A DNA stretch of 64,000 nt from Chrysoperla carnea (taxonomy: Eukaryota > Arthropoda > Insecta > Neuroptera > Chrysopidae). The position numbers and the translations under genes are program-made. Below, one piece after another: positions 1 to 12,156 of this stretch. The notes beneath the pieces are model-generated. The model made no database searches, was not told the origin of the DNA, and saw nothing but the letters and a program-made list of their open reading frames with translations. Every line of letters starts with the position of its first letter. Position 1 is the stretch's first letter. Where the stretch lies: NCBI RefSeq assembly GCF_905475395.1, contig NC_058342.1, positions 28,368,640-28,432,639 of the forward strand. Reading direction: 5' to 3'.

Positions 1-350
1 TTAAATATACCGGGGTATATTAGGTTTAGTTCCAAGTTTGCGACGCTTATTGATGTTACAAACAAAAGATGTTCATAAAATCATCCTAATCAGTCCATTT
101 CCGTTAATCCGTCCGTGAGCATGATAACTCAAAAACAAAAATAAAAAATTATTAAGTCAATTCGCATCGCGTAAAAGTGATTTCATAAATAAGCAACATA
201 GGTGAATTCAGTCATGGGTCCATAAGGCCCATCTTGTAAACCGTTTTAGATACAACAATAATTTATGCCAAAATTGTCCCTGATTAAAAAATTAACAACT
301 TTTGTTAAAAATCTTCTTTTTTTTTAATTTGGTTGTTTTCGCGTGAGGGT
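1..350 (+). repeat. Family A dispersed element, copy 1 (5' end at or before the window edge)
   Basis: This copy shares an ordered set of blocks with the copies near 530, 33930, 42305, 49128 and 54445. The blocks are a TTTAGT(C/T)CCAAGTTTG stretch, 'TTCATAAAATCA', 'TCCATTTCCG', 'GATAACTCAAAAAC', 'CCCATCTTGTAAACCG' and 'AACAACTTTTGTT'. No protein is encoded. It looks like a non-autonomous element of about 500 bp. The class is unknown, because no clear target duplication is visible. Confidence 0.75.
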
Positions 351-529
351 TCAAATAAGGGTGCTTCTACTAGGGAGTCTTTTGATTCCAATTTCATATC
401 AATCGCATCTGATTAGTCTTCAGAGGTTCATTTTTCGAGGACACATAGTTTTGATAAAGACACTGGTATTCCAACACTGCCTGTACAGGATATTCCAACA
501 ATTAGCTCAATCAAATATTTAGTTTCACT
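351..529. other. AT-rich spacer
   Basis: No gene, repeat or structured element was recognised between two Family A copies. Confidence 0.4.
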
Positions 530-990
530 TGTTATACCATGTATATCAAAGTATACTAAGCTTAGTCCCAAGTTTGTACCTAGAGCTTAAAAATATTGAT
601 TTTTAGAACAAAATTTTGGTATAGGTGTACATATAATCACCTAATTAGTTCATTTTCGATTGTCCGTTTGTCTGTCGACACGATAACTCAAAAACAAAAA
701 GAGATTCAATTAGGTCTTGTAAAGTGTTAGAGATAGAAAAAAAGTTTAAATGTAAAAAATATTCCTTATAAAAAAATAAACAACTTTTGTTTGAAGCATT
801 GTTTCGTAAACATCACTGTTTACCTGCTAAGGCGCAAATTAGATGCAAATTTTATAGTATGTATTATATGGGAATATTAGTTATTTGTGTGGCTATCTAA
901 GAGTGACTATCTTTCTTTACTTACAAAACATAAAAAACAACGATTGCGTCATCAACAGTGAAATAACTCAGTCAATTGTTTGTTTTCACT
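530..990 (+). repeat. Family A dispersed element, copy 2 (near full length)
   Basis: It begins with TATACCATGTATAT and ends with AACTCAGTCAATTGTTTG followed by TTTTCACTTG, the same ends as the other long copies. Internal blocks include TAAACATCACTGTTTACC and GAGTGACTATCTTTCTTTAC. The 5' motif ATACCATGTATA is repeated in inverse form just inside the 3' end of better-preserved copies, so the family may have short inverted ends. It is non-coding. Confidence 0.8.
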
Positions 991-3327
991 TGTTTATTTC
1001 AAATTAATTTGTATGATGGAGGAGATAAGTTTATTAAAACGAAAATGAAGTAAATTTTAAACAAACTAACTTTTTTCTCGACCATGAATTCTTCTTCACT
1101 TTAAACAAATTAAATTACCTTTGTGTGCATTATCATGTCGGATATGAAAAATTAACATCATAACATTTTGTTTTGAACCCGACACAAACATGCTTAACTA
1201 ATTGAATCGCCTTCAGTTCAGTGGAGCAATGCACGTACCAGCTTTGATGTCAGTGTATATAATATGTAATACAATATATAATTTGTATTATTATACCGTT
1301 GAGAACGTGTTATGCTATCTTAACAGACATTCTCTCCAACATACATTAACGTTAACAAAGGTAAGTTGGAATCGCAAAAATTTCTATACAAAAAAATATT
1401 TTATCGTGTTAAAAAATTCATCACTATATAAGATATTTTCATTATGGTGGAATTTTCTTTTTTTTTGCATAAAAAAACATGCATGTTCTTCAATGCGGTT
1501 GTAAAATATGTTGTGTCATTTTTCATAGATCAATTCATTTTCATCCATAATTTTGTATTTTGGAAATTGGTATGAAAATGATTTTCATAAAAAATAAAGA
1601 AATTTGTTTTTCAACCTCCATATAAACGACAAACTTCATTCTGTAGTTTTTCGTCAGGTAATGCATAAATAGGGAATATTCATGTATTTATTTAATACTT
1701 TTAATTCATTGTTTACACTGTTATAACACAGTAAAAAATATAAATACTGTTTAAAACTGCTGTAATTGAGTGTAAAAAAATATTTAAAATAGATAATTTT
1801 GAGATGCTTAAACGCAGTCCTTTTGGAGCTCTCTGTTAATGACGTATTAATATGTGACCTGTCAATTAGTGACAGTTCAATGTTTAATTTACACTTTAAA
1901 AAAATGAATTTATAACACAGAATTAATAACACAGAATTTACACACGTTTTTATTAATTTTTCTAATAAAAAGCCGTAGAATAATATAAATTAATGGAATA
2001 CCATACAAAATATAAGTAATTAATACCATACAGTATGTCAAGAAATCTGACAAGCCACATACTATGACGTGACGTCCGTTTTAAAATTTGAATTTCCGTT
2101 TAAGAAATTTGAATTTCTCTCACTGAATTTGTACTTTTATTAATTAATTTTATGTAATTAATATTAATTACTAAAATAATGGTTTAGTTGAAGTGTCCAG
2201 CCAATAAAGTTACGGAAAAAAAATATTTGAACCAAATTTATATTTCATGAATATTCCCTATCTATGCACACGCTAAACATTGTCTATCGACGGTATGAAA
2301 ATTAAACGTTGGAGCCCACATTTTTATAAAATTTGGTTAACAACAAAATTTTTTATTCATTGATTACTAGTTTGTCTGGTAAAAGGTTGTTTCCGTGTTA
2401 TTCTATAAGATCTAAACGAAAAACTAGGTCCAATCTGATGGCAGAAGATGATATCCCCCATCATGTTAAGGAATTATTTTCTATGTGGGAAGTACCCCCT
2501 ACCATAATAATAAATTCTGACACCCCGAAAATTTAGTATCAAAACCTTTTTTTAAGAGTCGATTTTATATGGAGGTATGGAGGATATATGGAGGTCATAT
2601 GAGTGTTCATTCCAAAATCTTGTTTTTTCGAAAAATATTTATGAATAATAAATGGCATGATTTACAGTTTCAACTTTCTTGATAGTATACAATCTAGAAA
2701 CTAGAGAAAATAATTCGAATTTTTTAAAAAAAGAAACTAAAATATATGAGATACATTTTAAAAGCGTGCTTTCTACTATTTAATAGAAATTTTAAGACGA
2801 ATTATCGAAGTAATTCAACTAGAAAGATCATGAAATGGCAAACATGCACATACAGCGTGTATTTTTGTTTGTTTTGAAAAGAGAAATGGGTATCGATTTC
2901 GAGTAAAATTTCGTTGTGTATAATAAATTTTATTGAAAAACATGATAAGCGATATACGCCTCTAGTATTAAAATAATCATACTGAATTTATTTGGGTTGT
3001 TTTATTTGCCAATGTATTACATAATATATGTATTAAAATTATGTAATAATTATGTAGATTAGTAAATATCTCTGAAAAATATTAAAAGCTATCTTTGCAA
3101 AATTTTAACAGTGAGATTTTTCAGTGGAAAAACAATAACTTTGACACACAAAAATGTATTTGACTCATTGGAACAACTGAACAACATGGTCCAATCTATA
3201 TACAGAGAAGTGTGCAATTTTGAAAGCGTTACAAAACAGAAACACATTAAATTTTCCAAATAATTTTGTACCATATTAAAAAACATAAAAAAGCATTTAA
3301 GAAAACTACATCAATAAAATTTTTAAG
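991..3327. other. AT-rich region with no recognisable gene
   Basis: Open frames at 1202-1504, 1654-1932, 2333-2536 and 3089-3286 encode low-complexity, Lys/Asn/Ile/Phe-rich peptides with no recognisable domain. No tRNA, inverted-repeat element or tandem array was seen. The stretch 2420-2530 is slightly richer in G and C but matches nothing I know. Confidence 0.5.
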
Positions 3328-3745
3328 TGAATAGGGTTTCCACTGTTTTTGAAAAAGTACTTCAAAATGTTGATTTTGCTAATAAAAAGCCACCAAAAAT
3401 TTATTTCGGAAAAATACACTCGCTTTCTTGCCAAAAACTTAAATTAAATTTTAAACCTTTTTTATACTTTCAAAAACGCGGGCATCCAATTTGGTGATGT
3501 AATATCGGTATCATTATACGAAATAACACAAATAAGTTTGACAGATATATTCATAGACTTCTGATTATAATACATATAAATACTTATCATCTATGTATAT
3601 ATTATACCAAACTGTCTACATTGAACTAACTGATGGTCTATGACTCATACCGATATGACATCACAGCAGGGCTTGGCTTGTCCGCGTTTTAGGTCACGTG
3701 ATATACAGTTTAAAAATTACAATTTTTAATTTTAATATTTTAAGT
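3328..3745 (+). mobile_element. Family B MITE-like element, copy 1 (3' truncated)
   Basis: The left end carries GTGAATAGGGT, the reverse complement of the right end of the copy at 14535-14815 (ATACCCTATTCAC). Internal blocks shared by all copies are TTTGACAGATATATTCATAG, GATGGTCTATGACTCATACC and TTTTAGGTCACGTGATA. The right terminus is missing after about 3745. It is a non-coding, DNA-transposon-type inverted-repeat element. The superfamily is unknown. Confidence 0.75.
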
Positions 3746-5949
3746 TGATTTAGTAGGTAAGTTCCGTAGTATATTAGTCGAATTTTCATCGTCTTTTCCT
3801 TGTAAGTTTACCAGAAAAGAAAAGTATCAGAAGAGAGATAAACTGTACCAGGACATTCTACAACTAACAGTTTTTGGTTTACTAGACGATTTACGTCGAA
3901 AAATACTCAAAAGTTTTTGTGCTAAAACGTCCACGTAATAAATATGATTTGCTCCGACGAGAAAATAATGACGTATTTCTTTGACTTGTTGGTTGTAGAG
4001 AGAGTTGTTATTATTATCATGAAAATGAAATGTAAAAATATCATTGTTAAAAATTTTTAATTTAATAACTATTATTAGAAGTTTCATTAAAAAAATACTC
4101 CAAGCAGAATACTCGAATACCGTCTGCTTCAACTAAATTGGTACGCATATCGAAAGAATCATACATGATTACGGAATTGAAGTTGTTTGTACAGTGTCTC
4201 TATTTAAAATTAGCCATTCAACAAGTGGACAAATATGAGGACGAAGATCATATACTGATCCGTTCTTCGATCAAATATTTATAGAAGATCTTGGGTAGAA
4301 TTATTTTAGGTAGAAGTCGAAAAATACATACAATGAAACTGTGAAACTGTTCAGGTGGAGTGAACCTCCAAAGGTGAAAGTCACAGATTACGATTACTGA
4401 AGGGTGTACATCAAAGACGAAACAATTTAACAAAGGCTTCATCAAAGTGGGTTACATTTTTCTGATAGATCTCGAGAAAGTAGCAAAAACGGTTGGACAA
4501 TGTACCATCCACGAATAAAACGGGCATCGCTTAACGGACTGAGTCCTTAAATCTTACCTTAATTGAGACGAGAAATTATGCAAAACCCAAAACTGCAGTC
4601 CGAAGTGAAAGGCAAAATATGTAATTTCTAAAACAAAGGAACATTTTTGGATATCTTATGAAAAGATCTTATATCTTATAAAAATTCAATGAATAAGGCT
4701 TAACCATGCTTCAAAAATTTCAAGGTCGCTTGATTACATCAACTATAAAAATCAAGAAGTGCCATAGAAAATCTGACTTGAAGCGCCGGTATTATACTAT
4801 TAAAAACCAAACAAGTAACACTAATTTATTCATATTCAATACTCGAACGTTCTACATTGAATGAAGTTACAAAAGTATCTACATATATCGACTGTTCGAA
4901 TATTAGTGACTATCACTTATGAGATTAAAAAAAGATTATATACCAACTGTTTATTGACGTGGGCAATTAGGACAAATTGGTGAACAAAGATTAGGTCTGG
5001 GCGAGGGATGATAGACCGCCAATAGACAAGAGACGAGACCTTATATTCCTGATTTTCGACAAATATTAGACGATAATTCTTTCAATCAGCCTCTACAGAT
5101 ATATGAAAATATACCAACACAAAGGCTAATTTTGAAGGAGGATTCAGATTCGTTTTAATATTTTTACTTCAAATTCTTATTAAACATACAAACCAAATAA
5201 AATAATAATCGTCGCTAAATTTTCAATTATTTCTTCTTAGAAACACAAGGTTTAGTCAGTTTGCCGTCTACGTATCTATACTAATGTAGTGAAAAATACT
5301 CTGCCCCTTTAAAAGTCATGAACGCTCTTAAATTTACTTCAAATATATTTAAATATGAAAGCAAGTAACATTTAATATTTTTCATTAAGACTTTGTTTAA
5401 TACTTTAATGAAAAGTTTCAACAATGCATACGTTTTCAAGCTCTGATTTAAGTGTATCTAATTTTATTCTTGAATATATTTTTAATGAGGATCTTTTTAA
5501 ATGAAACAGACTGTATACAAAGAAGTTACACAAATACATTGACAGTGAAACTGTTTGACAATTCGAATCACGCTTGAACAATTTCACAATTTTTATGCGA
5601 ATCGAAAAGTATGCAACTATATATTATTAGAATGCTCTACATATTGGCTGGTCTGCCAAAAAGGATTAATTTTAACGGAATACAGATTTTTTTATAAAGA
5701 ATTTTAATTAATCTCGACATAATAAACTGGACTTGAGTATTTAAATTATAGAATAAATAGGGGGAAGGGGAGGGGCGTATAACCCCGTTGTTTTAGCGAT
5801 CTTTTAAAGCAATTTATGTAATTTTCGAATTCTTATGCAGAGTTAGTTTCCAGCAACGCCTTAATCTGTAATCACACTTTAAATTAATGTAGCCTTCACA
5901 CTTTAAATTAATTTTACTGTATTAATAATAATAGACCAAGAATCCTGTG
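3746..5949. other. AT-rich region with no recognisable gene
   Basis: Short open frames (for example 3827-4132 and 5405-5587 on the minus strand) show no domain or codon signature. A GGGGAAGGGGAGGGG run lies at 5761. No repeat partner for this stretch was found elsewhere in the window. Confidence 0.45.
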
Positions 5950-6510
5950 CCCTCCTTAAGAACGACCTGTCATCGGAAAACAAGGCGTCTTCGGGAAGGA
6001 GGCACTACTAGAATCGGATGAAGCTAAAGGATTATGTCGAGGCCTGACGCCCGGCAAAAAGCCCACAGGTTTCGGACTCGAACATGCAGATTTCTCCATA
6101 CAGGCTCTATAAAAAGGATCTTTGGAGATCTCCATGAAATTATGAAGGTGAAAGTTAAATTGACAGTGTCCTGTCAAGAGTCCCACCACCCTTCTCAACT
6201 GTGCTCTAGTAAATTTCAGACGAGCACATGGCCTAGTTGTAGTTTTACACAGTTTGGCCTGTCGCATGCCCTATGCAAAGTCACAGTAATCAAGATGGGC
6301 TTGTCGAAGCCATTCTATGATTCGGTAAATTACAGAGCATTTTGCTATGGGAATGACAGGCTCAGGTGAAAGGGGCCGTTTGAGACGACCTTTGTCGACC
6401 AACGAGTCTGCTGCTTCATTCGGAACCCAGATCAGCTTGACTGTGTTTTTCAGTGCCAAGTGATTCAGCTCCTCGATGCATCCATTGACTATCCTTGATT
6501 GGATAGTCAA
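5950..6510 (-). pseudogene. Non-LTR retrotransposon RNase H domain and C-terminal fragment
   Basis: Two adjacent minus-strand frames read like the end of an RNase H-bearing LINE ORF2 (I/R1/LOA type). The upstream frame (6271-6510) contains KLIWVP directly followed by NEAADSLVDKG. Family members carry a PGHSGIxG-type segment between these parts, so roughly seven residues are deleted. The downstream frame (5956-6267) contains LKFTRAQLRRVVGLLTGHC, then RACMEK, matching the region after RNase H with its Cys-rich motif. The two parts are separated by a stop and frameshift. No reverse transcriptase or endonuclease remains. The element is dead and 5' truncated near 6510. Confidence 0.85.
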
Positions 6511-7033
6511 TTAAATTAAAAGACTTTTTCGGTTTTTTTTGGTCAGCCTTTATATATATCTATATATTACGATTGAGTAAATTATTTAGAAAATTCACAG
6601 TACATCGTACAATAAATAATTCTTTGAAAATTTAATCATAAACGCTGCATTTTATATTTTATTTTAAGAAATAGCATAGGGAGAAATCCTAGTTTGTGTT
6701 TATCACAACTAAACATTACTGATTATACTTCACATACAAAGAGAATTCAATAATATTACATGTTAAAAGTCAAGCTAAACCTCAATACTGTTCGTAATTT
6801 CACTGATTCTCTGAAGTATTATTTCAAGTAGTTCGACCCGTGCGGAATTTTGCTCCCGCAGGTACCGCAACTCGTGGCTAAAAATAACAGATTTCGTAGA
6901 AAAGTGGTGAAAAAAATCAAACATTCTTAAATTAATATTAGAAGAACATTTATTAAAAATAGTAATTATATGACTAGAATATTAGGAAGCATCTGTAAAA
7001 ACTAACATGTTTTCCCAATAATGTTTTGAATAT
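6511..7033. other. AT-rich region, nothing recognised
   Basis: No open frame of note, RNA gene or repeat partner. A short GC-richer stretch at 6835-6880 was not identified. Confidence 0.4.
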
Positions 7034-7330
7034 TATACCATGTGTGTTTGTACCATCTAGGCATATAAATATATATCTGTAGTATGACAGAATACATCCG
7101 TTTAGTAATGCATCTAAGCGAGAGGTATTATATACATGTTTTGTAAGACTAGAGATACGATACGACAGATCTTCTGTTGTATGTATGCACAGAGTGGGAG
7201 TTTTGTTGCATACAAATATTGTTAATTAACTAAAAAACTCCCACTCTCCAAGTGTCTTCCAACTAACGGATGTATTCTGTCATACTACAGATATGTATAT
7301 GCCTAGATGGTACAAACACACATGGTATAT
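7034..7330. repeat. Long inverted repeat with a second, inner inverted repeat
   Basis: The left arm (about 7034-7103) contains TGTACCATCTAGGCATATA and TGTAGTATGACAGAATACAT. The right arm (about 7263-7330) is its near-exact reverse complement. Between them GAGTGGGAGTTTT (near 7194) pairs with AAAACTCCCACTC (near 7234). It is non-coding. It is best read as a MITE-like or foldback element, or a decayed nested pair. Confidence 0.75.
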
Positions 7331-9680
7331 GTCTAGAGTAAGTATTAGTAGAAACTAACATGTTCGTCTAATAAGCTTATTATTTAAATTTATGATATTT
7401 TTCTAGCGTGTTTTTTCCTAAGCGCCACATTTTTAGACCGTGAGTATATTTTTCGTCCTAGACATATTAAACTTGAAAATGATGGATAAATCATGGAATT
7501 TGATAAAAGAATAAGAAATAAAAGTGTAGAACAGAAAAAATTTGCCATAGTTATAATAATATCATGTAGTCTGGATAGCAGCCTAAAAATTTTATAATTT
7601 TCAGTAAATATTACATTAATTTTTAAGAGACAATATTATACAAATTAATTCAAGATTCATTGGATTCGGAATACAAAAACAGGCAAGGCAATACCCCGCT
7701 AGATATTCTCAAAAATAATTCACAGTTTATTCATTTTATTTAAAGATGTAATTTAGAAATCTAATATTAGAAATGTAATCGCATTTCAGGCAAATTGATA
7801 ATAAAATAGATCTAACTTGAAAGCACTACCATTTCCGTGTTTTCTTACCCAAATGCTACTGTAAAAATAAGTTCCCGGCCTAAAAGCCAGTGTGAAAGTA
7901 TTAATAGATGAATAGAATAATATTATTGAAGTTTTATAGCGATTATTAATAATAACTTCCCTGATTATTATTATTATCTATTTATTTCACTCGACAACTT
8001 ATGAATTTACAATATAGTTAATTATCAACTAAATTTTTAGAATTTAACAAAATTTTCTTCTGGTTTAAAATGATTTAAAATAAATTAATTTAAATAAATA
8101 GTAAAATGCAATTTTACGAATATTTCTGATTTTCAAAAATATTTCAACTTATTACTTTTACGGAAAATACAAAAGGAAATGTGTATGCTTTATAAGAGTA
8201 CCATTATATCATTTTCCAATTAGAGAATTTTTACTTATATTTAAAAAAAAGAAGAAAATTTAAAAAAACTTACTTAATTGAATGTGCAGAAAATTCATTG
8301 ACGTCAAGAAAAACTTGCATTTATTTTACAGTTCAGTAACAATGATTTTCTTTCTCTTGTATCAGTAACAATTTTAAAAAATCTTTCGCATTAATTGAAA
8401 CGAGCGTTATTTCTTGGAAACAATTATATTCATTTTTATATCATATTCAAATAACATTTTTGCATGGTTTTTTTTCGATCACAAAAAGCTTCTGCTTTCC
8501 AAACTACGCAGATACCTCCTAATAAAGAAAATGAAACAGTATACAGTGTGTCAACCTAGTTAAGTTTGCTCCAGATGGAAAAATTTTTATTATAAGGCAT
8601 ACAAAAAAAGGTATTGTTTATAAAAATCTCTGATTTCGACTATATTACCATTCAATTTTAACATAGAATGTACAGAGTTGAACACACAAATTGAAAAAGA
8701 TAGGAATGTTTTATATCAAAGAGACCGACTTGCCCCCTCCCCCCGAGTATTCGGGGGGCCCCCAACAAACAAATTTTAAAAAATGTGCAAAAAAATGCAA
8801 AAAAAATCAATCAAGAAATAGCTGATGGAATAAGCGAGCCTGCGATCTTCAATCAATTTTCAACCAATTTTTCTCAAATTCGGTACATAGGTTCAGTTTG
8901 GTCATAATTCCAGACGATTTTTCATTTTTTCCCTAGGCCTTTTTTCAAGTGTACTTCCCTCTAGGCCAAAACAAACAGGATTTTTGGGGTTTTCTCAAAA
9001 ACGGCTCTAACGATTTCATTATTATCATATTAACATATCCGGAAAAATTCGAGAAGACCCACAACCTAGGGAAACCTTTCCAAATACAGGCAAATGGGAT
9101 TTTCTAGGGAGAGGCTGAGGGGACAGCAGTGAAACTTCGTATCCGGGCTTATATCAACAAGGTTCTAGGTTTGATATAACTCCCCTCTGGTACCCCTCCC
9201 CCTGGAGCCGTGGAGCTGGAGGGGATGAAATCGTCAAAAGTGATCAAATGAACCCTACCCAAATTGATCAAATATTATTTAAAATGTCTTTTTAAGCAAC
9301 TTTTGTAACTTAGTAATCTTTGCTTAACCTCGCCCTTACCAAGCTACATCCTTCTAAATATTATATTAAATCCAATAAATACCTAAGCCTGTTCCTTATT
9401 ACTTGTTATTAAATAATTCTTACAATTGGCTGCTTTCAATAAAAATATTACAAGAATAATATATCAATTTTATAATATAATAAAGTCTGTCCGATGTTTC
9501 GGACCGTTAATTCAATTTGTGATATTTTTCCCGTAAACCTTATAATAAGAAAGTTTTACATATGGAGCCAACTTAAGTAGACACACTATATATAAAGAAA
9601 AATGCATCTTTTCATAAGTAAAAACATCCAAGAGATATTTTTCTATAAAATCAAGTAAAGAATATTTTATCTGAAAATAA
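7331..9680. other. AT-rich region with a GC-richer unassigned patch
   Basis: Mostly featureless. 8700-9260 is noticeably richer in G and C and includes phrases such as TTCTCAAAAACGGCTCTAAC that look like old arthropod interspersed-repeat text, but I could not assign a family. No open frame supports a gene. Confidence 0.35.
8739..8758. other. Perfect C/G-rich hairpin
   Basis: CCCCCCGA, a four-base GTAT loop, then TCGGGGGG form an uninterrupted 8-bp stem in otherwise AT-rich DNA. It is followed by CCCCC. The function is unknown. It could be the end or a cruciform of the unassigned repeat-like patch around it. Confidence 0.7.
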
Positions 9681-9738
9681 TAATTACAATATTTTCCGAT
9701 TGATGTATCATATTTACATTGTAACTAAATACATATTT

Positions 9739-10455
9739 ACAGTCAAAATTGCTTATAATGACTTTGAACGGGGCCGTACAATTACGTCGTTATATACAAT
9801 AGTCAATGATGGATTAGCCATTAGGTGAAATAGGCAACGATTCAGGAACCCGACAAATTTTTAAGGAAAGGGCGCTACAGGGACAGGCCAGTTTAATTTA
9901 CGAAGGCCTCGTAAACCGGTCCTAAAATTAAACTCTTTTGTTTTGCATTGAAAGTTTTTTTTTGGGTGTAGTTAGATAATCACTATACGAAATAACACAA
10001 ATAAGTTTGACAGATATATTCATAGACATCTGATTATAATAAATATAAGTACTTATTATCTATGGATATATTATACCCAGCTGTCTGTACTGAACTAATT
10101 GATGGTCTATGACTCATACCACTATTACATCACAGCAGGGCTTACCCGCGTTTTAGGTCACGTGATACACAGTTTAAAAATTACGATTTTTAATTTTAAT
10201 ATTTTAAAAGAAAAATGTGCTTTTATGATTCGAAATCAGAATATTTAAGTATATTTTTACATAAATTTTAACTTTTTTCAAATTTCATCATTTATTTTTG
10301 ACTAACGATAATACTCTTTTTGGTATAAATACTGTGCGATGTGTTGCTTTAACCATTTATCCAAAATATTCAGTTCCGATTTGACGTAACAATCGATTCG
10401 TCATTTCCGTAATAACCATTTTCGTAATAACCGGTTTTGATTATAATTACAATAA
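9739..10455. mobile_element. Element with pogo/Tc1-like ends, containing a Family B copy
   Basis: The left end reads ACAGTCAAAATTGCTTATAA followed by TGAC. The right end near 10425-10455 reads GTAATAACCGGTTTTGATTA, an imperfect reverse complement. AGTCAAAA..GGTTATAA..GAC is the style of end seen in non-autonomous pogo/Tc1-mariner elements (family knowledge). The interior holds ACGTCGTTATA text and, at 9983-10318, a Family B copy. A direct repeat of about 60 bp, containing GATGTATCATAT, lies just outside both ends (9685-9738 and 10443-10505). No transposase is left. Confidence 0.5.
9983..10318 (+). mobile_element. Family B MITE-like element, copy 2 (5' truncated)
   Basis: It shares AATAAGTTTGACAGATATAT, ACTGAACTAATTGATGGTC and TTTTAGGTCACGTGATAC with the other copies and runs to CTAACGATAATAC. 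The left third of the family, present at 3328, is absent. Confidence 0.75.
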
Positions 10456-10459
10456 TTTC

Positions 10460-10690
10460 CCGTCGATGTATCATATGTATATTGTACTAAACATTATATT
10501 TATTTAACAAATATAGAAGAAACATTATTATATAATAGTTACATATTATATTTATATAATAATTTTAACGTTAAACAAATACCACTTCAAGTAGCATGAA
10601 TGCAATATTTAAATATATGGTTCAGTAGTTAATATTTACAGGATGCATCAGATATTGGCAACTGACATAAAGACAGGTGAGCAAATTTAC
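10460..10690. other. AT-rich spacer
   Basis: Mostly ATATTA-type simple sequence. Nothing functional seen. Confidence 0.35.
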
Positions 10691-10700
10691 ATATATTAAA

Positions 10701-10902
10701 CCGCCTTCAAAATCTTCTTCAGATCCTTCTAATCAAAAGCTCTTCACAAAAATTTTTAACGGATAGTTTTCGAGCTACAGGAAATCAAAGTTACACATAC
10801 ATTATAGTTATATAACCAGTAGCTCGAAAACTATCCGTTAAAAAATTTTGTGGCCGTTGGAACTTTTGATCAGAAGGATCTGAAGAAGATTTTGAAGTCG
10901 AT
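10701..10902. repeat. Inverted repeat, arms about 75 bp
   Basis: The left arm (10701-10782) contains AATCTTCTTCAGATCCTTCT and ACGGATAGTTTTCGAGCTAC. The right arm (about 10832-10902) is its reverse complement with a few changes. The spacer is about 50 bp. A third, diverged arm-like copy follows at 10975-11075. This is a foldback-type or MITE structure without coding capacity. Confidence 0.8.
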
Positions 10903-11087
10903 TTGAAAAAGTTTCACAGAAAACCATCTTCCTAATCATATACTAAAACTGTAAAATATTCGTAGCTTTAATCTCAAAAAGCTCGAAACTACTTGTTAAA
11001 AAATTTTTGAGGCCGTGAGCTCTTTTTTTATCAGAATGATTCAAAGAACATTTTAGTGTGGTTTAGAAAAAGATTCAAAGAAAGTCA

Positions 11088-11780
11088 CACTGTAAAAAAA
11101 GTTCTTAATACAATCACATATAGCGAATGGTCCCACGAATGTGATACAATAACCGTACGGGGTTGAGTGGTGAAGTTGACACAAACGCATGATTGTATGA
11201 AAGTAATATACTGTCTAACAAATTTCAAATATTGTTGTTTTTAATAATATTAATATTATAACAAAATACTGATGTGATTGTCACAAGTACACAAGCAATT
11301 AAAAAAAATAAAAAGTTTATACCTGCTAAAGGTTTATTAAAAAAAAAATTCTTCAAATCGGTTTTGAACCAGCGACTTATGAATTACTATTGATTTTAGT
11401 GTCTTAAGTCTACAGCTTAATCAAATCACATATGGACTAGACATGAGTAATATGCGATCATAATAACCAAATACTCTATTTAAAGCAAACGGAAAGAAAT
11501 TTTCCGTTCCGAGAAAAATTCATCGATTCGCTTTATTTACACGATTATATATCCCAACTAAATACAATTTTATTTTCCATCAATAAAATGCATGACTTCA
11601 AACTAAAATCAATCTCTTTTATAGAAGTAATGATTTTGTTTATTTAACTTCAGTGATTTTGTATCAATGAATTCATATTTTAAATGTAATTCCATTCTAT
11701 TGTAAATACAAATATTTAGCTGTACTTTTTCCAATCATTAGGAAATTGTTTGAAAGTATTTTAACTTTTTTTTTTCAGTG
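11088..11780. mobile_element. CACTG-ended non-autonomous element, copy 1
   Basis: The ends are CACTGTAAAAAAAGTTCTTA and AACTTTTTTTTTCAGTG, which are inverted. The segments 11117-11212 and 11569-11770 are closely repeated in the element at 12157-12790. Copy 1 carries an extra block of about 355 bp (11213-11568) absent from copy 2. There is no transposase. I see no clean target duplication. Confidence 0.65.
11345..11440 (-). pseudogene. Decayed class II tRNA-like sequence (possible SINE head)
   Basis: Read on the minus strand it contains GGTTCAAAACC (Pol III B-box like), preceded by TTAAGCTGTAGACTTAAG and a long variable-arm-like segment. The spacing resembles the tRNA-Leu/Ser-type head of SINE-2 at 31603-31883. 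It lies in the extra block of the CACTG element. The match is weak, and chance is possible. Confidence 0.3.
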
Positions 11781-12156
11781 CACTTTCCTAAATAATATTG
11801 TGGTGTTTTTTCAAATGAAAGAAAAATTAAACAGTGTAAAAACACACAAAATGCAAATCCCAAACACTCTGTATATTCATATTAATGGAATAAGTTTTGT
11901 ATTAAATCACAGTAAAATAACAATATAATTTACAAAGTTTGAAATAATAATAATATTCAAACCATGGCATACCATCACATATATACACACGCCCAAACAT
12001 AAAACTTAGTATACGATACATTTCGATTCGTCGATTCGCACCATGCACCATCTTCAGTCGTACACCCTATCGCATGACACCCGATCTCGTCGATATCAGC
12101 TCCTAAAACTATAATAATTCACCTATATGAGATTGTGTACCGTCAACATATTCCTA
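11781..12156. other. Spacer with no recognisable feature
   Basis: The open frame at 11746-11928 overlaps the end of the CACTG element and shows no domain. 12005-12115 is GC-richer and unassigned. Confidence 0.35.
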
